DNA of 64,000 nt from Ascarosepion bandense (lineage: Eukaryota; Mollusca; Cephalopoda; Sepiida; Sepiidae). The translations under genes and the position numbers were made by a program. Below the pieces are notes generated by a model that saw nothing but the letters and a program-made list of their open reading frames with translations, was not told the DNA's origin and made no database searches. Of the stretch, positions 21,530-32,754 are shown one piece after another. Each line of letters starts with the position of its first letter. Positions within the stretch are counted from its first letter, which is position 1. Location: assembly GCA_037127315.1 (NCBI GenBank), contig JBBBDQ010001294.1, positions 340,001-404,000 on the forward strand, read 5' to 3'.

Positions 21530-22660
21530 TTTTAATCATTTCACCTCAAGCAAGGAGGTATTGCCACTGATGTGAAGGGGGCTACTTAAGAGAGTAAAAA
21601 GCAGAAAGAAAGTGAAGAGAAAGAACTAGTTAGAAGGGGTGTCAGAGAAAGGACAAGAGAAGGATGGGAACATTTGCAAAGGTAAAGAGAAAGGAAAAGA
21701 ACAAGACACATGGGGTGATGTGAAAAGGACAAGGGAAGGACTGGAGTCAAGTGGATAAGGGATAGGAATTGGCATTGCAATTAAATTCCTGGAGGTTGTA
21801 GCCATCAGGAAAGCAAGTATATGAAAAAGAGTTCCACAGGCGGGAAGTACAAGAAAAGAAGCTGCTGGAGAAGAATTATCAGCTGCATTTGGTAGGTTTA
21901 ACTGTAAAAAGGTGGGACTTTGTTGCTACTCTGGTTGCTTGAATAAATTCTTTTGGAGGAGACAACAGTGACCTAAGTTCATTAGAGCAGAAGCCATAAA
22001 AACATTAGTAAAAGAGACAGAGGGAAGCCATATCCCACCAGTGAGAAAGTGTCTGGAGTCAAGCTTCCAGATTTGGACTGATCACATTACAAATTCTCCT
22101 TTGGAGCCTGTCAAGAACCCTGAGATGAACAGCAGGGGCACCTGAACAGATATGACAACAGTATTCTATGCACAGTCAAATGGTTGATTTGTATATGTGC
22201 AAAATGGATTCAAGCAGAGAAAGCTTCCTGGCCTGACAGTGATCTAACCTTCCTAGCAATGTATTTAGCTATTGATTCAATGTAATGATTCCACTTAAGG
22301 TCAAAAGATAGGGTGAGACTAAGGAGGCACAGTGTATTGCTTTCAGGGAGACTCACTTTGTCCATGCTTATGGGGGGCAAGAGATATTGCCTGCAATAGT
22401 TGATAGATAGCAACCTTGTTTTTAAAGCATTAAAATTTACAAGTCATTTCTTATCCCAGTCTACCACAGAGATCATCAGTGAGGTTATGTTTGTCTGCAT
22501 TGCCAAATTTCTTATCAATACAGGAGTAAATGGTGGGGTCATCTACGTAGATGCCTACTTGGGATTTGATCATGTCAGGGCGGTCATTAATGAAGATCAG
22601 AAGGAGCATTGGGCCTAAGATAGAGCTCTGGGGGACATAATCTTTCTACTTCATATCAGC
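21530..22660 (-). pseudogene. LINE-A: reverse transcriptase end to 3' terminus
   Basis: Minus strand, 5' to 3': VPQSSILGPMLLLIFINDRP (RT motif before the catalytic box), then GIYVDDPTIYS carrying the DD catalytic pair, then a thumb region with MDKVSLPESNTLCLLSLTLS and FDLKWNHYIESIAK, then the 3' coding and untranslated part down to 21,530. Several stops and frameshifts. The 3' end at 21,530 follows a T-rich run, consistent with a short poly-A tail. Confidence 0.85.
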
Positions 22661-22739
22661 CGAAAGGACCAATGAATCATTCTCCTGGAGGTTAGCATCA
22701 GTAAAATGGTTTCTCTCAGAGAATTAAAAGAAAGCAGTT

Positions 22740-23080
22740 TTGTTTTGGAGTTGTTCAAATTAACAGATCATTTTTGAGATCAGCTGCCAAGTTGACCTTG
22801 TTGAATTGATAAGACTTACTAAGACCGGAGTAAATATTTGTGTCATCAACATAGATACTAAATTGAGAATTGGTGAAATAATGAAGGTCACTGATAAAAA
22901 AAACAGGAACAATGTAGGACAAAGGATAAAGCCCTAGGGAATACTTGCAGTAATGCAAAAAGATCTAGAAGAGAGGCCATTCAAGACAACATTCATTTTG
23001 TGATTTGATAAGAAAGACTGAATCAGCTCAAAAATTTATCCAGGCATACTATAACTATTCAACTTGTGAAGAAAATCAGT
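22740..23080 (-). pseudogene. LINE-A RT core, second partial copy
   Basis: The minus strand carries FLSNHKMNVVLNGLSS, then a broken GSxLGP-type motif, then SQFSIYVDDTNIYSGLSKS with the YxDD box. It follows directly on the previous fragment and repeats the same domain, so it is a separate insertion. Confidence 0.8.
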
Positions 23081-23084
23081 ATAC

Positions 23085-23415
23085 TAAACTCTCTTAACAA
23101 GAAATCTGCCAAGGCTGACAAAGTAGACCTGGCTGCTGACCTTCAAAAGAAGCTTCAATCTGTGATTGACTGGGCTAGAAAATGGATCATAAATTTTAAT
23201 GACTCCATAATGAAGCCGCTCTTCTTTATTCACCATTGAGAAATTTTCTTACCTACCATCAGAATGGATGACACTAATCTCCTAGGAAGTAGCACACTGC
23301 ACCTTCTTGGCTTCACTCTCTCAAACTGAATCACTACATTGAATCTATAGCTCCATCTAATGCTAGGAAGTTTGGGTCACTGTATTGAGTCACGCTTTTA
23401 GAAACAGTAGCGAGG
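23085..23415 (+). pseudogene. LINE-A thumb region, opposite strand
   Basis: The plus strand reads KVDLAADLQKKLQSVIDWAR then KWIINFN, then after a frameshift GSSTLHLLGFTLSN. This is the region just after the RT catalytic box, in opposite orientation to the fragment ending at 23,080. Confidence 0.75.
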
Positions 23416-23722
23416 AAGTGTTAACTTAATTCATTAGAAAGACATTAGTGAGGCAACATCAGTTCATTCTCTTTACTGCCAGTTTAATAACTGGTAGTAA
23501 AGAGAATGTTGTTTCTTAAGTGGAGTAGGATTTGTTGTTGATTAATTGCTGTTTATTATGTTGACTCTTTTAAGTGTGCTCCACATTATTTTATTAATGT
23601 TCTATCCTCATCTCAATATCAAGCATGTTATGACAAAAAATCTATTGGCCTAAAATGTCTTCTTAACAGTAAGATACTGGAAAAAACAGCAATTTCGGCA
23701 CTAAACAACAATTATAATTTAA

Positions 23723-23729
23723 CCCCCCC

Positions 23730-23772
<43 letters not shown>
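23723..23772. repeat. C-run, (CT)n and (TA)n compound microsatellite
   Basis: C8, then about 10 CT units, then about 11 TA units. It abuts the 3' end of the minus-strand SINE at 23,775. Confidence 0.95.
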
Positions 23773-23774
23773 CA

Positions 23775-24050
23775 GGTAATCCCTTAGGGGATCATGTCTC
23801 TTTTGAGACATGTCTGACTGGGCAGAAGATTATCCTGCAGTAGCTTGCCATTGCTTTCTCTGGTAGACTGGTTGCCAACCAAGGCTACAGAACCCAATCT
23901 ATCCTGTTATTTAACCCATAACTGGAGGGAAGAGATGGATTAATACCTTTCCTAAGGGTATTTGCACGTAAGTGAATGCAGAGAATTCAACTGGTATTTG
24001 AACTTGGTCCCCCGATTTCTTGTTCCGAGCTGATATTCACAATCTAATTA
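23775..24050 (-). mobile_element. tRNA-derived SINE (SINE-1)
   Basis: On the minus strand a tRNA-like head (GATATCAGCTCGGAA-type sequence and a B-box-like GTTCAAATACC) is followed by TGCAAATACCCTTAGGAAAG, GGTTGGCAACCAGTCTACCA and the stem-forming CATGTCTC...GAGACATG. The best-preserved head is in the copy at 29,262. The body resembles tRNA-derived SINEs known from octopus; the family name is not asserted. Confidence 0.85.
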
Positions 24051-24424
24051 AATGTAATTTTTTACCTCCATTAGAAATTGTTTTGTCACAAGAAGAAAGA
24101 ATTACCTTTTTTTTCTTGGGTATGCTGAAGAAGAAGGTCTACTCAATGAAAACCACAGATGCAACACAATTGATTGAATGTATAAAGAGTGAATGTTCTA
24201 GAATTGATGGTTATTGCATCAAGTTAAATTAAATTTTATAGAAAATGTGATTTCTTGAAAACATGTGTTTAACTCTGGCATATTTTTAATTTATTTGTTT
24301 GAACACAGTGTTTAATGAATACTCATATTTGAGTACATACTCAGTTTTTTTTTTTATAATTAAATAGTATATTTATATTTATCTATCAACCTGAAAATTC
24401 AAGAAATTTTATTAGGAAAATATG

Positions 24425-24540
24425 CATTCTCTGGAAGGATTCAAATCTGTGACCCCGAAACCATGGAGAACCATTAATTGATCTGACATGTCTTAACTAC
24501 TTGACCATGAAGGAATTTGCAGTTAGACAAAAAAATTACG
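24425..24540 (-). mobile_element. tRNA-like SINE head
   Basis: The minus strand shows TGGTCAAGTAGTTAAGACAT (A-box-like) and GATTTGAATCCTTCC (B-box-like) at tRNA-like spacing. The body is not recognised. Confidence 0.45.
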
Positions 24541-24589
24541 AAAATCAGCAATTTATGAGTTTATAAGCTTAATTTGGCTTTGTCTAACT

Positions 24590-24720
24590 GCAATCGCAAT
24601 TGACATTATGCTTAAACTCTTCGAGGTTGTAGTTACCAGGGAAGCAAGTAATTTAAACAAAGAGAATGCCCAGAAAAATGCAGGCGATTCTGAAGTCGTC
24701 TGGAGGCCAATGGTGATTTT
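24590..24720 (-). repeat. Short LINE-A fragment
   Basis: GGTTGTAGTTACCAGGGAAG and CAAGTAATTTAAACAAAG resemble the LINE-A segment seen at 21,790-21,830. Low identity. Confidence 0.4.
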
Positions 24721-25190
24721 ATTGACTAAATTTACTCTTTAGCATTTCAAGACGTTTTTGTTTAATTTTGGTAAATGCATCTGTTAAAATGAGATGTTAG
24801 TGTTATTTTCATTTTTAGCTTAATTTAGACAACAATTTATCCATCACAGTCTATATTTATAAAGAAGTAAACCTAAATGACAAAAAGTGATTAAGTAGAC
24901 AGATATTCAATATAAAACAATTAAGCAGACATCCATTCATGCACTCACTACAAAGCATTGAAAAGTAATAAAAAGAAATCACACACCTGCACAAATAATA
25001 CAACATTAAAAAGAATATATTTATATATACAGGATTAATGCTAAGAAGTTTATCACTTCGGGAGGACACTATTAAGATGTTATCACTCAGCAGGGTAAAG
25101 TTTCTTTCTGCTGCTCTAACCCAGTTTTTTTTTTCTTATTTATATAGAGTTTGTTGCAATTTGGTATTTTTATTTAGGTTGAACTCTTTT
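24721..25190. other. AT-rich spacer
   Basis: No feature recognised. The short overlapping ORFs (24,857-25,292) look incidental. Confidence 0.4.
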
Positions 25191-25194
25191 AATC

Positions 25195-25655
25195 ATTATA
25201 ATCATTTCACCCAAAGCAAAGCAGTTTTACTGCCACTGTTATGCAGGGGGTTACATAGGAGGAAAGTGATGAGAAAGAGGGACAGGTTATAGGGGTGTCA
25301 GGAAATGGGTAAGAGAAGGCTATGAATACTTGTGTGATGAGAGTTAAATGGACGGATAAACAAACATGAAGGAAAGAATGCAAGTAAGAGAGATAGGAGA
25401 TGACAATTGTCCTTACATTTAAATTCTGGAAGATTGTAGCTGTTATGGAAGCATATATATGGAAGGGGATTCCACAGGCAGGAAGTGTGAGAAAAGAAGC
25501 TGAAGAGTAGAAGTTGCAGTTATATTTGATTGGTTTCATTGTAAAGGGGTCAAACATAGCTCGAGTAAATTCATGCAGAGGGGCACCAGTGAGCTAAGCT
25601 TGTTAGAGCAGAAGCTGTGAAAGTATTTGTCGAATGTGTGACCACTTAAAACGAT
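25195..25655 (-). pseudogene. LINE-A 3' fragment
   Basis: Minus-strand frames give FTMKPIKYNCNFYSSASF then LPACGIPFHIYASI, the C-terminal end of LINE-A. The 3' untranslated part GCCACTGTTATGCAGGGGGT (plus) matches the copies at 26,760 and 38,945. Truncated near 25,650. Confidence 0.8.
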
Positions 25656-25933
25656 TTCTTGTTTAGGTTATGGTTGGGTGTTTGTGTTTCTTGTGTATAT
25701 ATGTGTTTGTGTGTGATTTCTTCATTTGGTGGCCGTTATATAAGTCCTCACAAAACTTTTAAGTTGGTATTAACCTGCTCAGTTGAGTTACAAACTTCTG
25801 AGCATTAATCCTATCAATGCTCTATCACTATCCCAATATTGATCACCCTAAAGCAAAAAACCTGCTTTCCAAAATACCTTTTATTAAACTACTGAAAAAG
25901 CAACAAACTTGGGACTAATCATTATCACAACTC

Positions 25934-25937
<4 letters not shown>

Positions 25938-25981
<44 letters not shown>
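25938..25981. repeat. (TA)n microsatellite
   Basis: About 22 TA units next to the foldback at 25,985. Confidence 0.95.
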
Positions 25982-25984
<3 letters not shown>

Positions 25985-25985
<1 letters not shown>

Positions 25986-26087
25986 GTTCATTTGTAAATG
26001 AGTTATTACTCGACCTTGATTTTTACCATACACATACTTCAGGCAAAGAAACTTAGGTCGCATAATAACTCCTTTACAAATGAAGAC
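25985..26087. repeat. Small foldback
   Basis: TTCATTTGTAAATGAGTTAT (25,988) pairs with ATAACTCCTTTACAAATGAA (about 26,066), extending to ACTCGACC/AGGTCGCA with two mismatches. A loop of about 40 bp. It lies about 230 bp before a tail repeat, echoing the foldback-plus-tail layout at 17.8 and 62.2 kb. Confidence 0.8.
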
Positions 26088-26189
26088 TATTCAAAAGTTC
26101 TACAATATAATAGTATTGAACACTTTTTAATACAACTGTGTACTGGTTTAATTTTATTATGATAAAAACTAAGTAATTAGATAATATAT

Positions 26190-26221
26190 ATATATATATA
26201 AAATAAAATGAAATAAAAAAT

Positions 26222-26252
<31 letters not shown>

Positions 26253-26305
26253 ATAAAAATAAAATAAAATAAAAAATATAAAATAAAATAAAATAAAATA
26301 AAATA
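26190..26305. repeat. (AAAAT)n-type low-complexity tract
   Basis: A (TA)n stub followed by irregular AAAAT/AAAATA units. Confidence 0.9.
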
Positions 26306-26317
26306 TATTATTTTATA

Positions 26318-26450
26318 TTAGCTCTGTAATTTTAATTACATTGAGCTCACCTCCTGTATCATTTTTTAATATTAAAATTTTAATATTAATTAAGATCAGG
26401 TTTTTGGAATTTACCTTCCTACTTTTCCGTTTGGATTAAAGTATTTTAAT
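26318..26450 (+). repeat. Foldback tail repeat, copy 2
   Basis: AGCTCTGTAATTTTAATTAC, TTGAGCTC, TTAATATTAAAATTTTAATA and GGAATTTACCTTCCTAC match copies 1 and 3. It is followed by (AC)n. Confidence 0.85.

Positions 26451-26451
<1 letters not shown>

Positions 26452-26500
<49 letters not shown>
26452..26500. repeat. (AC)n microsatellite
   Basis: About 24 AC units, the 3' simple-repeat tail of the preceding tail repeat. Confidence 0.95.
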
Positions 26501-26501
<1 letters not shown>

Positions 26502-26574
26502 TTATGGGATCATGTTTTTTCCCCCTGTCTCTCTACAAGTTTGGCATATGTGTGCTGTGAATGCATATACAATA

Positions 26575-26724
26575 ATGGTAATAATGGTTGTTTTCTTATA
26601 AGAAAGCATTAAGCGTTTATTGACCAAGCAGCTATTGCCACTGTCAGTTGAAATTTATAAAATCTTTGTCTTTAAACAAGAAAACAGATTTCTCAAGTTT
26701 CTTAACTATTATTTATGTATTTTT
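26575..26724 (+). repeat. Dispersed repeat C, 5' portion
   Basis: TTATAAGAAAGCATTAAGCG, TTGACCAAGCAGCTATTGCC and TTGAAATTTATAAAATCTTT match blocks at 44,385-44,460 and 61,010-61,100. Confidence 0.7.
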
Positions 26725-28420
26725 TTTATAATCATATTGCCCCAAGCAAGACATTTTACTGCCACTGTTTTACAGGGGTTACATAGAAGGAAAGTTATGA
26801 GAAAAAGTGACAGGTTATAGCGGGTGTCAGGAAGTGAGTGAGAGAAGGATGAGAATACTGATGAACGGAGAAGGAAGCATGAGAGAGAAGATGCAGGTTA
26901 GTGAGACAGGAGATGACTATTGACTTTACATTTAAATTCTTGGAGATTGTAGCTGTCAAGAAAGCAATGGAATTCCACAGGCAGGAAGTGCAGAAAAGAA
27001 GCTGCTGGAGTAGAACTTGCATTTACAATTTATTGGTTTCACAGTAAAATAATGGGACCTAGTTGCTAATCTTGTGGCTCGAGTAAATTTATATACAGGG
27101 GGCACCAGTGAGCTAAGTTTATCGGAGCAGAAGCTGTTAAGGTATTTATAGAAGAGACACAGGGAAGCCACATTGTGCCAGTGTGAATGTGACTGTATCT
27201 GAGCTGCCAAGTCGAGATCTATCACATTACAGATTCTCCATTGGCTTTTGTCAAGGACACCTAGGTGGATAGCAGGAGCACTTGACCAGATATGGCATCA
27301 GTATTCAATGGGCGGATTGTAGATTTATATATGTGCAGAATTGTTTCAGGCGGAATAAAACATCCTGGCTCTACACAGATAACCGACTTTCTTAGCAGTG
27401 AATTTTAGCTATGAATTCTATGTAGTTATTTCACTTGAGGTCTGTTGTGACACCCGCGTTTGTATGATAGTATTGGGAGGCATGTCCGTTCAATACTACC
27501 TTCATTGTGCAATTTGAAAGGAATAACTGGATAAGGTCAAACAATTGTCCAGTTATACTATAACCTTGCAGCTTGTGTAGAAGGCCAGCATGCCAGACTC
27601 TGTCAAAAGCTTTAGAGATATCTAGGGCAACAGTTTGGGCTTCACCGTTCTTGTCCAGACCCTGGTGTATATACTCATTGATGGTCGTGAGCATATCAGC
27701 AGCAGATCTGGTGAAGCAGAAACCATACTGTTATCAGAGAATAGTCTGGGCTGTGAGATGTTGAAACACCTCAGTGTTGATGATGGCTTTGAACACTTTG
27801 CCAAAAATCGGTAGGAGGCCGATAGAGCAATAATTAGCAGGGTCAGAGTGTTCACCAATATTTTTATATACTGAAACTATGGAGGAGGACTTCCAGCAGG
27901 CAGGAATGCAAGAAGCAGAGAGGCAGTAGTTATAGAGTTTGGAGAGAACAGAGGAGAATTCAGGAGGAACATATCTTCAGGACAATGATTGAGATTCCAT
28001 CACCACTGCTTGCTTTATGGTGGTGAAGCTTTGAAATTATGTTAGAGATCACCGAAGGGGTAATGTGTATGTCATTCAGTTGGGCCAGTTCAGGTTGGGA
28101 AGTTGGGTACAGATACCCCGGAAGAGTCCAGCATCAAGTTGGTGAAGAATCTGTGAGCAAAGCACTCAGCCTTGTCTGTTGTAGAGGTAAGGACCTCATA
28201 TTCGTTGATTATAGGGAGGATTGAGGGTTTGCTATTGTTTAGTACACTTTTACAGAGCCTCCACTAGTCTTTGGAACCGAACTTACAGGATGCTATATGC
28301 TGCTTCATTCTGGTTGCAAACAACAGCTTGGCTTCTTTAAATATCTTCTTGCCCTCATTGCAAGCAGAGGCAAAGAGGCGCCTGTTAAAAAGCCGGAAAA
28401 AGTGATTTCGATGAGTGATG
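26725..28420 (-). pseudogene. LINE-A, 3' 1.7 kb including RT fingers and palm
   Basis: Minus strand from 28,420 down: CSIGLLPIFGKVFKAI-like, then VALDISKAFDRVWHAGLLHK (RT motif A with the catalytic D), then FLSNCTMKVVLNGHAS. The motif B to D region is missing or scrambled, since the sequence passes straight into the C-terminal domain IQSHSHWHNVASLCLFYKYL then CSDKLSSLVPPVYKF then TRLATRSHYF. It ends with CACTGTTTTACAGGGGTTAC (plus, 26,764) and a T-rich run that would be a poly-A tail. Not intact. Confidence 0.85.
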
Positions 28421-28429
28421 TTATGAGAT

Positions 28430-29180
28430 TATGGCACTCTTCAGTATTTATAAGGTTTCCTTCCTAACCTTTTATTTGAAGTAGTGTGTAATGATTATAT
28501 CATTATTTTCTCTTCAAGTTACATGTGCTATTCATTTTAGTTGTTGCTGCTGTTGAAAATGATGTAATTTCTCTCAGTTGGTACAGTTCTTTGCTTATTA
28601 TTTTGTAGCACCAAGCCACAAAATTCAAAAAAACTTAGTAATGGTAATATTAGTTGTTTTTTTATAAGGAAACATTCAAAATTCATTGACAAAGCAGCTA
28701 GTATTACTGTTAGCAGAATTTTTTTTAAATCATTTTTTTTTTCAAATAAATAGCTTTCTCAATCCTCCTAAACGTTATTGATCTAGTATTGATGTGGATT
28801 GTTGTTCTGAACTTTTATTTGAATTAGTGTGGAATGTCAACATCTTGATTATGTCCTAAATTTCTCTTCAAATTACACATGCTATCTATTCTAGTTGTTG
28901 CAACCGTTGAATGTTCTTAAGTGGTGTTGTTTATTTTATCCAGCAGAGTACTTTGTGATCGTATAGCGCCAGTCCTTAAAGTTTGAAAAATTATAAGTTT
29001 CATTCACTCAATGTCATTTTAAGCCATTGATCTTAGAAAGTGGTTATTTTTAGCTGAATATTTAGATATTCCCCAATGATTTTGGCAGCAAAAATGGTAT
29101 CCATATCAAAGTCTCAATCTGATGAGGTTATTTAAGATCATGACAAATGTGAGAATCACAGTATCCTTCATGTATATGTG
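28430..29180 (+). repeat. Dispersed repeat C, longest single copy
   Basis: Blocks in order: CTTTTATTTGAAGTAGTGTG, GTTGTTGCTGCTGTTGAAAA, CTCAGTTGGTACAGTTCTTT, GAAACATTCAAAATTCATTG, a second CTTTTATTTGAATTAGTGTG, ATGTCAACATCTTGATTATG, then CATTGATCTTAGAAAGTGGT and CTGATGAGGTTATTTAAGA. The 44.4-kb copy has the same order without the internal duplication. No coding sequence recognised. Confidence 0.75.
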
Positions 29181-29261
29181 TACATGTATGCCTATCTAAA
29201 TGTGTTCGTTGAGGAATATATAGAAATAGCTATGAATTTGTTTTAGAATGTTAATATATAT

Positions 29262-29545
29262 GTGTGTGTGGTGTAATGGATATCAGCTCAGAATGAGAAA
29301 TCGAAGCTCTGAGTTTGAATTCCAGTCGAATTCATTTCATTTAATTATGTGCAAATACCCTTAGGAAAGGTATGAATCCAGCCCTTTTATCTCCAGCTAT
29401 GGGTTGAGTAGCAGGACAGTTTGGGTTCTATAGCCTTGGTTGGCAACCAGTTTACCACAAAAAGAAATAGCTAACTACTGTGGGAAAAAATTAGTCTAGT
29501 CAGTCAAAGATCAAGAGACATGATTGCCTAAGCGTGTATTACGTA
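29262..29545 (+). mobile_element. tRNA-derived SINE (SINE-1), nearly complete
   Basis: The head has an A-box-like TGGTGTAATGG (29,269) and a B-box-like GAGTTTGAATTCC (29,310). The body follows: GTGCAAATACCCTTAGGAAA, CAGCTATGGGTTGAGTAGCA, TAGCCTTGGTTGGCAACCAG and GAGACATGATTG. The head shows it would be a Pol III-transcribed retroposon. It is the best reference copy in the window. Confidence 0.88.
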
Positions 29546-30465
29546 TAGTAATTAACTGACTGAATTCATACAAGTGAAGGATCAGCTGTATGCATTTAGG
29601 AATTTAAATGCACATTTGCAGATAGATTTGTGAAAATTTGGTTCAAAAAATGGTAAAGCATATAAAAGACATTGAAGTAACTTTCTATGAATATGTACAT
29701 TTTATGTTGGTATGTACGCATGTTTTTCTATCTATATGTAAGTGATATTAACATCTATGTGTGTATGTTAGAATTAAAGCGGATATATCCATAAGACTAT
29801 ATACATATATATACACACACAAATAATCTGATGGGTTTCTTTATTTGTAAATTGTTTTTTCTCTTTTTGTTTTTTACAAATAGTGAAAAAGTTGCATTTA
29901 AAAATATAAAACGGTTAAGAAAAAGAAAGTTCCTCTTAATCTAATCATATCAGACGGTTAAATCATTTTGAACAGCAAATTTCAGACTGTTAAAGCAATT
30001 GAGAACAAAAAAAAAGATAATTGAAGAAGAATAAACTAATTTGATACAATAAAAATCTTGAGAAGCTAAAAAAAAATGAAAAGTACAAACCGCTAGCTTC
30101 CACCCCTCAGGAGTTCAAGTTAAATATCAACTGCCTAACACTTGTATGTTATCTCAGATCTATATCTTGTGAAATCTGGAAGGCCTATTTCTTCCAGGTC
30201 AGTGGCAACAGACTTCTCCTTAGAAATCTTCAATAAAACCAATAAAAAGAATTAAAAGAGAAATGAAATAATCAATAAAAAGGAGGATTTTTATATAGAT
30301 ATTACTCTTTATGGTCAGTACATTTTCATTTAACAAATAGATTTTCTTTTTTTACATTTATATCCAGTTAAGACATACCTTTTTCCTGCAGGTACAACAA
30401 CATATTTCATTATATTAATACATTAAATTATTGATAATATTCTTATAATCCGAAGAAGTGTTCTT
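29546..30465. other. AT-rich spacer
   Basis: No gene, RNA or clear repeat recognised. Confidence 0.4.
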
Positions 30466-30470
30466 TCCTT

Positions 30471-31080
30471 CATTTGCTTTTTACTTTATTTCTTCCTTAT
30501 AATATTGCTCTTATCTGCCTATACCAGCTCTGCATCTTCATTCACCCCATACTCCTTCATTTGCTTTTTACTTTATTTCTTCCTTATAATATTGCTCTTA
30601 TCTGCCTATACCAGCTCTGCATCTTCATTCACCCCATACTCCTTCATTTGCTTTTTACTTTATTTCTTCCTTATAATATTGCTCTTATCTGCCTATACCA
30701 GCTCTGCATCTTCATTCACCCCATACTCCTTCATTTGCTTTTTACTTTATTTCTTCCTTATAATATTGCTCTTATCTGCCTATACCAGCTCTGCATCTTC
30801 ATTCACCCCATACTCCTTCATTTGCTTTTTACTTTATTTCTTCCTTATAATATTGCTCTTATCTGCCTATACCAGCTCTGCATCTTCATTCACCCCATAC
30901 TCCTTCATTTGCTTTTTACTTTATTTCTTCCTTATAATATTGCTCTTATCTGCCTATACCAGCTCTGCATCTTCATTCACCCCATACTCCTTCATTTGCT
31001 TTTTACTTTATTTCTTCCTTATAATATTGCTCTTATCTGCCTATACCAGCTCTGCATCTTCATTCACCCCATACTCCTTT
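30471..31080. repeat. 87-bp tandem repeat, 7 copies
   Basis: CATTTGCTTTTTACTTTATT recurs at 30,471, 30,558, 30,645, 30,732, 30,819, 30,906 and 30,993, an exact 87-bp period with units that look identical. Because 87 is 29 codons, two plus-strand frames stay open across the array. Neither begins at an ATG and both are leucine/isoleucine-rich low-complexity, so I do not call a protein. Confidence 0.97.
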
Positions 31081-31465
31081 GCTTCATATTATTCTTACTC
31101 ATCTCCATTCTCTCCTTATTTTCTTTTGCCTCTTATCTTCATCGTCATTCTCCTAATTAGACTTCTCTTTATCTACCTTCTCCTCGTCTTCTTTCTTTTC
31201 TTTATTCTCTTTATCCACATTCTCCACATCTTTTTTTTTCCTCTTCTCATTTATCCTTCTTCTTTTCCCACCCTTTATCTTCATAGTAATCCTCCTTTTT
31301 ATCCTTCTTCCTTCTCCTCATCTTCCTCCTCGTTCTCCTGATTATCCTTCATCTTCCTTCTCACCGTCTTTCTGTTTTTTTCATTTTCATTTTCCTGATC
31401 TGCCTTCACATCATCTTGATCCTCATTTATCTGATTATCCTTGTCTTCATCTTCCCTCTCCTCTG
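31081..31465. repeat. Pyrimidine-rich (CTT/CTC) low complexity
   Basis: Degenerate CTTCTCCTCATCTTCC-type repeats. The complementary acidic/lysine-rich ORF at 31,299-31,568 is mostly this composition. Confidence 0.8.
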
Positions 31466-31604
31466 GTTCTGGGTATGGCGGTAAACTGCATCCTGCATCA
31501 AGGCCTCTGATTGAGAGGTTGTGAGGAGCATGGAACCACCGCTTAATTGCTGTTGTTCCCAGGTCCACCTTGACCTGGAGTGTTAAAGTCCCAACTATGG
31601 GTAA
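31466..31604. other. GC-richer unique segment
   Basis: A non-repetitive, more GC-rich block. The minus strand opens MDLGTTAIKRWFHAPHNLSI then RGLDAGCSLPPYPEPEE before running into low complexity. It has a coding look but I do not recognise it; it may be an old transposon piece. Confidence 0.3.
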
Positions 31605-31990
31605 TAGTTAACCCCAAACTGGGGGTCAAAACACTATTAAAGTATAAAAATAGATTTTTATAGAAAATAGACTTTTATAAAAAAGTATACATTTTTGAAT
31701 GAAAAAAAATTATTGCCATAATACATTTTTGAAGGAAAAAAATTATTACCAGCAATACATTTTTGAGTGTAAAAAATTATTACCAGCAATACATTTTTGA
31801 ATGCAAAACTAGAAGACATTTTCAGTTTTCTAGAATAAAAAAAAGTTTCACAAAAAATTTCACAAAAATCTGACTAAATCAACTTTCTCATCAAACACAA
31901 AAAAAAAACAAACCTTAAAACCATATCTTTTTGGCATTAAATAACCTACAGAGGTTGATATGCTGTAAAACAAAACTTAAACTGAAAACT
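31605..31990. repeat. Duplicated block, copy 1, with 34-bp repeats
   Basis: Shares GCAAAACTAGAAGACATTTT, AATCTGACTAAATCAAC and AGAGGTTGATATGCTGT with 32,755-33,030. Inside it, about 3.5 units of roughly 34 bp based on TACATTTTTGAATGAAAAAA lie at 31,688-31,805. Confidence 0.85.
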
Positions 31991-32754
31991 CAAACTCCTT
32001 CACTTCATTTTCCTGATTATTTTATTCTTCATCCTTATCATTTTCTTTCTTTTCATTTTTCTCATCACCTTCATTCATCTGATTAAACATCTCATCTTCC
32101 ATCTCTTCAGCTTCATCCATTTTCTTCAGATCATCCTTCTCTTTTTTCTTCTCTCTATCATCATCTTCATTCTCCTGATTATCATTCACTTCATCTTTCT
32201 TCTTATCTTCTTTCTCCTGTCTTTCATTCTTGTTATCTTCATCCTCATTTTCCTCATCTTCCTGCACCTGATCTTCTTTCTTTTCATCTTCATCCTCCTG
32301 ATTAACCTTCTCATCCTCTTTTTATTTATCATCATCCTCATTCTTCCTTCTCTTCATCTTATCTTCATCTTCATGATTATCCTTCTCACCATCTTCCTTC
32401 TCATGACCTTCCTTCTCTTTTTCCAGACAATCATTTTCTTCATCTTCCTTCCATGAATTTTCTTCATTTTCATTCTCCTGTTTCTCTCTCCATCTTCCTT
32501 CGCCTCATCTTCATCCTCATGATTATATTTTTCTTCATATTCTTTCTCCATATCTTCACGCTTATTCTTCATTTTTTCTTTTTCTTCATTCTCCTGATTA
32601 TAATCCTCTTTCTCTTCCTTCTTTTTCATTCTCCTGATCATCTTTTTTTCCTCTTCATTCTTTTCAGCTAAATTATTTTCCTTCTCATGACCTTCTTTTT
32701 CTTAAGCTTCCTTCTTCTTATATTTATTCTCTATCTCTTTCACCATCTGTTAAA
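31991..32754. repeat. Pyrimidine-rich low complexity
   Basis: Degenerate TTCATCTTCCTTCTC repeats with recurring CTCCTGATTAT. The K/E/D/N-rich minus-strand ORFs (32,022-32,267 and 32,354-32,641) repeat a QENE-like motif. Considered non-coding, though a charged low-complexity exon cannot be excluded. Confidence 0.7.

Noticed and set aside
22400..22618. 72-residue plus ORF
   Set aside because: It is antisense to the LINE-A RT catalytic region on the minus strand.
29262..29320. Functional tRNA gene
   Set aside because: A and B boxes are recognisable but the cloverleaf is not, and the segment continues into a SINE body found in several copies.
30474..31341. 228- and 278-residue overlapping plus ORFs
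   Set aside because: Both follow from an 87-bp repeat with a period divisible by three; neither begins with ATG and they run into low-complexity sequence.
31299..32641. Acidic K/E/D-rich minus ORFs as a nuclear protein
   Set aside because: They mirror CTT/CTC low complexity on the plus strand, have no flanking splice logic and recur with the simple repeats.
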